The notes beneath the pieces are model-generated. The model searched no databases. It was not told where the DNA came from and saw only the letters and a list, made by a program, of their open reading frames with translations. Made by a program: the position numbers and the translations under genes. 43,079 nt of DNA. Source: an uncultured Bacilli bacterium. Lineage in GTDB: Bacteria > Bacillota_I > Bacilli_A > RF39 > UBA660. Numbering within the stretch: the stretch's first letter is position 1; each line of letters opens with the position of its first letter. Positions 37,821-43,079 of the stretch are shown here, piece by piece. The stretch is taken from positions 1 through 43,079 of the forward strand of contig CAKOLG010000011.1 in assembly GCA_934096175.1 (NCBI GenBank), read 5' to 3'.

Positions 37821-40800
37821 ATGAAAGAAACTTTTTATAAATTAACTAATACTAAGTTAAAAAAAACAATATTTATAATTATTACAATTTTGATATTTAA
37901 CTTCCTTATATCTTTAATTACAGGTGTTAACTTAATTGCCAAGGCTTATAATTTTTTAAGCACTATAAGTAATGGGTATAACACTGAAAATAAAAAAGTT
38001 GTTTTAAAATCAGATAATTATGATACTGATACAGCCGGTAATTATAAAATCACAACCACAACAGATTGGATTGATCTTAACAAAGCACACGTCACTTTAA
38101 ATCTCGAAACCATATTAAAATATAATAATGTTTCCAAAGATATCATTTTTGCTATTGATACATCAAACACTGAAAAAGAATCTGGTTTCTGCAACACTAC
38201 TAATCTTAATTCCCTAAAAAAAGTTTCTAATACCATAATTAATGATGGCGGTACAGTGTCTTACATAACGTTTGCTGAACAATCATCTATAATTGGTAGT
38301 TTTATAAATGATAAAACAACTGCTAGTAACATGCTTGATACAATTTCTTGTTCTACTAAACAAAAAGAATATAATAATTATTATGCCGCATTAAAAAATG
38401 TTACTGATCTTGTCAAAGATTACTCGCAAGGCGCCAAAGAATTAACTGTCATTTTTATAACTGATGGTTACCCTAACAAAGAATCACCAAATGAATTAGG
38501 TGAATATGAAATAATAAAACAAAAACAACCAAATTTAAAAATATCTTCAATATCATATAATTTAGGTGATACAAAAATAAAAAACTTAACAACTATAAGT
38601 GATGAGTTATATAGTGCTGATTATTTAAACTTTGAAAAAGTATTAAAAGAAGTTATTATGCAACCATTATATTATGATTACGTTAATATTGACACATATG
38701 TAGATAACGATTATTTTACTATTAACGATAATTCAACTATTAAAACTTCATTTGGTGTAGCATCATTAGAATTAAAAAACAGTAAACAAGTTTTAAACTG
38801 GTCTTTCGACAGCAATAAACTGAAAACAGGTAATACTGCCACATTAGAATTTGATGTTGAAATAATTACTAATAAAATTGGTGTAAAAGGATATTTTCCT
38901 ATAAATAAAAATATTAATATAACTTCTAAATTGCCTGAAGAAACAACATATGAACAAAATTTTACTACAACTCCTGTTTTAAAGTCAGGTTACACCGTAC
39001 ATTATAACGCAAACGCTCCGAGTGGTTGTAACATTAGTAAAACAAATGATAAATATTATTATGCTTTTGAAACAGTTGAAAAGCCATCAGAAACACCAAT
39101 TTGTGATGGTTACCAATTTAAAGGCTGGCAAGTTTTAGAAGAAGTTACAAATATTAGTGATGAAGCAATTGTTATGCCAACTAACGACATAAACATTGTT
39201 GGAACATGGTCAAAATTAGCAATATCAAAGAGTATGACAGGAACAGTTTACGAAAAAACAAATCTTTATAAAACTATTGCTCAGCAAGCAGTTTTAGACA
39301 ATGCTGAAAGCGCTTACGTTACATCTAAAAATGGTATTGATTTTACAGCTGCTTCTTCAAATACAAATGGTAAAGGGGCCTATACAATTGCATCTACTAA
39401 AGATGATAAATATCCTATTCATTATTTCCGTGGCGACATCGATTACAATAATGTTATTTTTGCTGGATTATGCTGGAAGATTGTTCGTACAACTGAAACA
39501 GGTGGAGTTAAAATAATTTACAATGGAGTTCCAGCAAATAATCAATGTTCAGAAGTAGATGAAACAAGTTATATCAGTATTACTCAGGAATCTCCTTACT
39601 ATTTAGGAAAAACTGGATACATGTATAATGATTCATATCAATTGACAAATAAAATTTTAGATTTGCCTTGGTTTGATTTAGCATCTTTAGAAATAAAAAC
39701 CAATACTAATATTGCAAATACTGAATATTACTATAGTAAAGAAGTAACATACGCAAATGGTAAATATAATTTATCAAATCCACAAAAATTTTTATGGTCA
39801 AGCAATTATGATAACTTAGAAAACTACTATACATGTCAAAGTACAGAAACGTCTTGTACTGAAGTATCCTATGTTTATAGCACGTTTTCTTCTCAACTAA
39901 CTTATATTGCTTTAACAGGTGGCAAAACAAAAGAAACTTATGAAAAAGAAGCTGCTAATACTTATTGGATTTATGGTAATGACGTTGAATACAGCAATGG
40001 TACTTATACTTTAAAAGACACAATATCTGTAGCTATAAATGACTATGCTAATAAATATAATGAAATTGCCAGTTCTCACCATTACACATGCTTAAGTACT
40101 AGCAAAAACTGTAATACAGTATATTACATTAATTATGCAACAAGTAGATATATTATTTATTCAAATCTTACTAATGGTAAAAAAATTACAGACATTTTGC
40201 CATCATTGACCGAAAACTCAAGTAACTCAGACAGTTTAAATCTAAAAAATACAGTTGATAAATGGTATACTTCAAATGTTTATGCCTATGAAGATTTCTT
40301 AGAAGACACAATTTGGTGTAACGACCGTTCTGTCGCCGAATTTAATGGTTGGCTAAAAGACGGCAATGCTGCAAAAAGACTAATTTTTAAAGCATATAAT
40401 AGAGTTCAAAAAGGTACTCCAAGTCTAACTTGCGCTAACGCTAGAGACCGCTTTACTAAAAATACTGCTAACGGTAATGGTAAACTTACATATCCAACTG
40501 GCCTAATAACTTCTGATGAACTTATGTATTTAGGAAAAAATATAAAAGAAAGTTCAAAAACTTACTTAAATAGCTCATCAAAATTTCAATACAATTGCAT
40601 GTTTTCAATGAGCCCAAGTGATTTTGAGTATGCCGCAACATTTACTAGTTTATGCACTAATGGTGCAACAAAATTAAGTACTACAGATATAGGTACAGTA
40701 TTTACAGTTCGTCCAATGATTTCTCTTAAACCAGGAATTGATTATACAGCAGGGGATGGAACCGCCAACAATCCTTATATTATTTTAGCTGTAAATACCT

Positions 40801-43079
40801 ACACCGTTATTTATAATGGAAATGGCAGTACTGGCGGAAGCACAACAAGTAGTACTCACCTTGCTAATACAGAAAAAAAATTAACAGCCAACGGCTTTAC
40901 TAAGGCAGGTTATACCTTTAAGGGTTGGGCTACAAGTGCTGATGGGGAAGTTGTTTATAGTGATGAACAAGCTGTAACAAATTTAACGTCTATTGGTAAT
41001 TCAATAATACTTTACGCTGTATGGCAAGTTAATAGTTACACTTTAACAATTAATCCAAATGGTGGAACATGGAATAATAGTACAACAACGCAAACTGCTA
41101 CACAAAATTACGGAACCACAAAAGAAATAGCTAACCCAACAAGAACAGGTTATACCTTTGGTGGTTGGACAACATCGGGAGCTTGTAGCTTAAGCAGTAC
41201 AACATTCACCTATGGTGCTGGCAACTGTACAATCACTGCTAGTTGGACAGCAAACACATACACAGTTGCATATAACGGAAATGGTAATACTGGCGGAAGT
41301 ATGGCAAACAGTACCCATTCATACGATACAGCCAAAAACTTAACCACAAACGCTTATACTAAAACAGGTTACTCATTTAGTGGGTGGGCTAAAAGTGCAA
41401 ATGGTAATGTTGCATATACTAACGGTCAAAGTGTTACAAACTTAGCAACCAGCGGAACAGTTACCCTATATGCAAAATGGACAATAAATAGTTATACCTT
41501 AACGATAAATCCGAATGGTGGAACATGGAGTAATAGTACAGCCGCTCAAACTGCCAAACAAAATTATGGAACCACAAAAGAAATAGCTAACCCAACAAGA
41601 ACAGGTTATACATTTGGTGGTTGGACAACCTCTGGAACATGTAGCTTAAGTGGCACAACATTCACCTATGGCGCTGGTAACTGTACAATAACTGCTAAAT
41701 GGACAGCAAACACTTATACAGTTGTTTATAAGGGAAATGGAAGCACTGGTGGTAGTACCGCAAGTAGTTCGCATACATATGGTGTTGCTAAGAACTTAAC
41801 AGCTAACGGATTCAGTAGAGCATACACTGTAACATTTAATCACAATTATACAGGCAGTACTAATACCACAAGAACAGCTACTTATACATTTAAAAACTGG
41901 AATACTAATGCTGCTGGAACTGGTACAACTTACACTAATAGTCAAAGTGTTACAAATCTAGCAACTACTGGAACAGTTAACCTTTATGCGCAGTGGAATA
42001 GTGCCAGTGTAACATACGTTCCAACAAGAACTGGTTATACATTTGGTGGCTGGTACGCCGAAGCCGGATGTACAACCAATAAAGCGGGCACAAATGGTGT
42101 ATTTACTCCAACTTCAAATATAACTTTATATGCAAAATGGACACCAAATACATACAAAGTTGCGTATAACGGAAACGGCAGTACTGGTGGTAGTACCGCA
42201 AGTAGTTCGCACACGTATGGTGTTGCTAAAAACTTAACAGCAAATGGATTCAGTAGAGCATACACTGTAACATTTAATCATAATTATACAGGTAGCACTA
42301 ATACCACAAGAACAGCTACTTATACATTTAAAAATTGGAATACCAATGCGGCCGGAACTGGTACAACTTACACTAACAGTCAAAGTGTTACAAACTTAGC
42401 AACAAGTGGTACATTTAATCTTTATGCGCAGTGGAATAGTGCCAGCGTAACATATGTTCCAACAAGAACAGGTTATACATTCGGCGGTTGGTACGCCGAA
42501 GCTGGATGTAAAACTAATAAAGCGGGCACAAATGGCGTATTTACTCCAACTTCAAATATAACTTTATATGCAAAATGGACACCAAACACATACACAGTTG
42601 CGTATAACGGAAACGGCAGCACTGGTGGTAGTACCGCAAGTAGTTCGCACACGTATGGTGTTGCTAAAAACTTAACAGCTAATGGATTCAGTAGAGCATA
42701 CACCGTAACATTTAATCATAATTATACAGGCAGTACTAATACCACAAGAACAGCAACTTACACATTTAAAAACTGGAATACTAATGCTGCTGGAACTGGT
42801 ACAACTTACACTAATAGTCAAAGTGTTACAAATCTAGCAACTGGTGGTACATTTAATCTTTATGCGCAGTGGAATAGAGCTAGTGTAACATACGTTCCAA
42901 CAAGAACAGGTTATACATTCGGCGGTTGGTACGCCGAAGCTGGATGTACAACTAACAAAGCCGGCACAAATGGCGTATTTACTCCAACTTCAAATATTAC
43001 CTTATATGCGAAATGGACGATAAATAGCTATACGCTAACATTTAATGCAAATAATGGAACAGTAAGTCCAACAAGCATT
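37821..43079 (+). CDS. Giant VWA-domain adhesin-like surface protein (3' end outside window)
   Basis: The frame runs 1753 codons from ATG 37821 (site AAGGTGGGAG) to the window edge without a stop. A signal peptide or N-terminal membrane segment at about 15-38 is followed by a possible cleavage site, AKA (40-42). A von Willebrand A domain (about 90-290) has the metal-site motif DTSNT (D113-T117), with ITDG (D215). One Listeria-Bacteroides-like repeat follows (about 385-470, GYQFKGWQV). The domain shared with the gene at the window start comes next (about 480-990; W552, RPMISLK from 964). From about 992 the protein is an array of InlB B-type repeats, each with GYTFGGW and ending LYAKW or LYAQW. 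VWA domains with an intact metal site often bind proteins such as host matrix components; adhesion is inferred. The anchor must lie beyond the window. Confidence 0.9.
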   Translation, partial: MKETFYKLTNTKLKKTIFIIITILIFNFLISLITGVNLIAKAYNFLSTISNGYNTENKKVVLKSDNYDTDTAGNYKITTTTDWIDLNKAHVTLNLETILKYNNVSKDIIFAIDTSNTEKESGFCNTTNLNSLKKVSNTIINDGGTVSYITFAEQSSIIGSFINDKTTASNMLDTISCSTKQKEYNNYYAALKNVTDLVKDYSQGAKELTVIFITDGYPNKESPNELGEYEIIKQKQPNLKISSISYNLGDTKIKNLTTISDELYSADYLNFEKVLKEVIMQPLYYDYVNIDTYVDNDYFTINDNSTIKTSFGVASLELKNSKQVLNWSFDSNKLKTGNTATLEFDVEIITNKIGVKGYFPINKNINITSKLPEETTYEQNFTTTPVLKSGYTVHYNANAPSGCNISKTNDKYYYAFETVEKPSETPICDGYQFKGWQVLEEVTNISDEAIVMPTNDINIVGTWSKLAISKSMTGTVYEKTNLYKTIAQQAVLDNAESAYVTSKNGIDFTAASSNTNGKGAYTIASTKDDKYPIHYFRGDIDYNNVIFAGLCWKIVRTTETGGVKIIYNGVPANNQCSEVDETSYISITQESPYYLGKTGYMYNDSYQLTNKILDLPWFDLASLEIKTNTNIANTEYYYSKEVTYANGKYNLSNPQKFLWSSNYDNLENYYTCQSTETSCTEVSYVYSTFSSQLTYIALTGGKTKETYEKEAANTYWIYGNDVEYSNGTYTLKDTISVAINDYANKYNEIASSHHYTCLSTSKNCNTVYYINYATSRYIIYSNLTNGKKITDILPSLTENSSNSDSLNLKNTVDKWYTSNVYAYEDFLEDTIWCNDRSVAEFNGWLKDGNAAKRLIFKAYNRVQKGTPSLTCANARDRFTKNTANGNGKLTYPTGLITSDELMYLGKNIKESSKTYLNSSSKFQYNCMFSMSPSDFEYAATFTSLCTNGATKLSTTDIGTVFTVRPMISLKPGIDYTAGDGTANNPYIILAVNTYTVIYNGNGSTGGSTTSSTHLANTEKKLTANGFTKAGYTFKGWATSADGEVVYSDEQAVTNLTSIGNSIILYAVWQVNSYTLTINPNGGTWNNSTTTQTATQNYGTTKEIANPTRTGYTFGGWTTSGACSLSSTTFTYGAGNCTITASWTANTYTVAYNGNGNTGGSMANSTHSYDTAKNLTTNAYTKTGYSFSGWAKSANGNVAYTNGQSVTNLATSGTVTLYAKWTINSYTLTINPNGGTWSNSTAAQTAKQNYGTTKEIANPTRTGYTFGGWTTSGTCSLSGTTFTYGAGNCTITAKWTANTYTVVYKGNGSTGGSTASSSHTYGVAKNLTANGFSRAYTVTFNHNYTGSTNTTRTATYTFKNWNTNAAGTGTTYTNSQSVTNLATTGTVNLYAQWNSASVTYVPTRTGYTFGGWYAEAGCTTNKAGTNGVFTPTSNITLYAKWTPNTYKVAYNGNGSTGGSTASSSHTYGVAKNLTANGFSRAYTVTFNHNYTGSTNTTRTATYTFKNWNTNAAGTGTTYTNSQSVTNLATSGTFNLYAQWNSASVTYVPTRTGYTFGGWYAEAGCKTNKAGTNGVFTPTSNITLYAKWTPNTYTVAYNGNGSTGGSTASSSHTYGVAKNLTANGFSRAYTVTFNHNYTGSTNTTRTATYTFKNWNTNAAGTGTTYTNSQSVTNLATGGTFNLYAQWNRASVTYVPTRTGYTFGGWYAEAGCTTNKAGTNGVFTPTSNITLYAKWTINSYTLTFNANNGTVSPTSI
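41709..42146 (+). repeat. 438-bp tandem repeat, unit 1
   Basis: 146 codons starting NTYTVVYKGNG and ending LYAKWTP. It contains three InlB-type sub-repeats, the first truncated. It is nearly identical to units 2 and 3. Before it, paired repeats of 459 bp (40794-41252) and 456 bp (41253-41708) are more diverged. Confidence 0.92.
42147..42584 (+). repeat. 438-bp tandem repeat, unit 2
   Basis: Starts NTYKVAYNGNG and is in exact register with unit 1 (438-base offset), with only scattered base changes. Confidence 0.92.
42585..43022 (+). repeat. 438-bp tandem repeat, unit 3
   Basis: Third copy at the same 438-base spacing. After it a different unit starts (NSYTLTFNANNG) and is cut by the window edge. 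Confidence 0.9.

Noticed and set aside
42035..42703. Two matching open frames on the minus strand, 438 bases apart.
   Set aside because: They are mirror frames of the adhesin tandem repeat; the plus frame is open over more than 5 kb and carries clear domains.
1..43079. Reassignment of TGA to Trp, as in mycoplasmas, given the AT-rich sequence.
   Set aside because: TGG encodes Trp throughout, and TGA ends fic, the small antitoxin-like gene, the polymerase and other genes.
1..43079. Mobile elements or prophage.
   Set aside because: No transposase, integrase, terminal inverted repeats or phage structural genes were found; the Fic pair alone is not evidence of a mobile element.

Overview
The window is AT-rich DNA from a low-GC Gram-positive bacterium of the Firmicutes, most likely the Bacilli or an Erysipelotrichia/RF39-like gut lineage. 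This placement is inferred. It rests on a T-box leader on serS, B. subtilis-type SufU, a Bacillus-type LexA box beside a UvrX/YolD-type repair pair, CotF-like coat proteins, AGGTGA/GGAGG ribosome-binding sites and extended -10 promoters. TGG encodes Trp and TGA is a stop, so the genetic code is standard.

Layout. 1-1287: the 3' end of a secreted surface-protein gene that is cut by the window edge. 1393-2330: a Fic toxin with a small overlapping antitoxin-like gene, then tRNA-Ala(TGC) on the minus strand. 2380-4782: DNA repair, with a YolD-like protein and a Y-family polymerase under a putative LexA operator, divergent from an AlkD-like glycosylase. 4811-6429: two extracytoplasmic folding/redox proteins, a cyclophilin lipoprotein and a membrane-anchored thioredoxin-fold protein. 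6538-9747: a LysR regulator followed by a tight radical SAM, MazG-like and Nudix set. 9823-12933: a SUF iron-sulfur operon (sufC, a short sufD-like gene, sufS, sufU) without sufB. 13000-14973: two CotF-like proteins and an unknown tail-anchored protein. 14979-16534: T-box and serS. 16644-21085: a 41-residue-repeat protein ending in a zinc ribbon, dCMP deaminase, MiaB and a small membrane protein. 21221-27859: a 2212-residue secreted beta-helix protein. 27951-34955: a lipoprotein, LepA, an HD hydrolase, ZIP and CDF metal transporters, DUF4186 and a CNNM/CBS protein. 35043-37346: an operon of three unrecognised genes. 37366-37755: a non-coding, structure-rich transcription unit with its own promoter and terminator. 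37821-43079: a giant VWA adhesin-like gene, still open at the right edge, ending in 438-bp tandem repeats.

How the genes fit together. Most of the window is housekeeping (translation, Fe-S assembly, nucleotide sanitation, metal balance, DNA repair). It is interspersed with three very large or partial cell-surface genes, two of which share one extracellular domain. MiaB and the radical SAM protein need Fe-S clusters of the kind the SUF operon would supply. No insertion sequence, integrase, CRISPR array or phage module was seen.

The most unusual items are the unassigned RNA locus at 37400-37755, the SufB-less SUF operon, the radical SAM/MazG/Nudix cassette, the unrecognised three-gene operon beside the RNA locus, and the repeat architecture of the surface genes.
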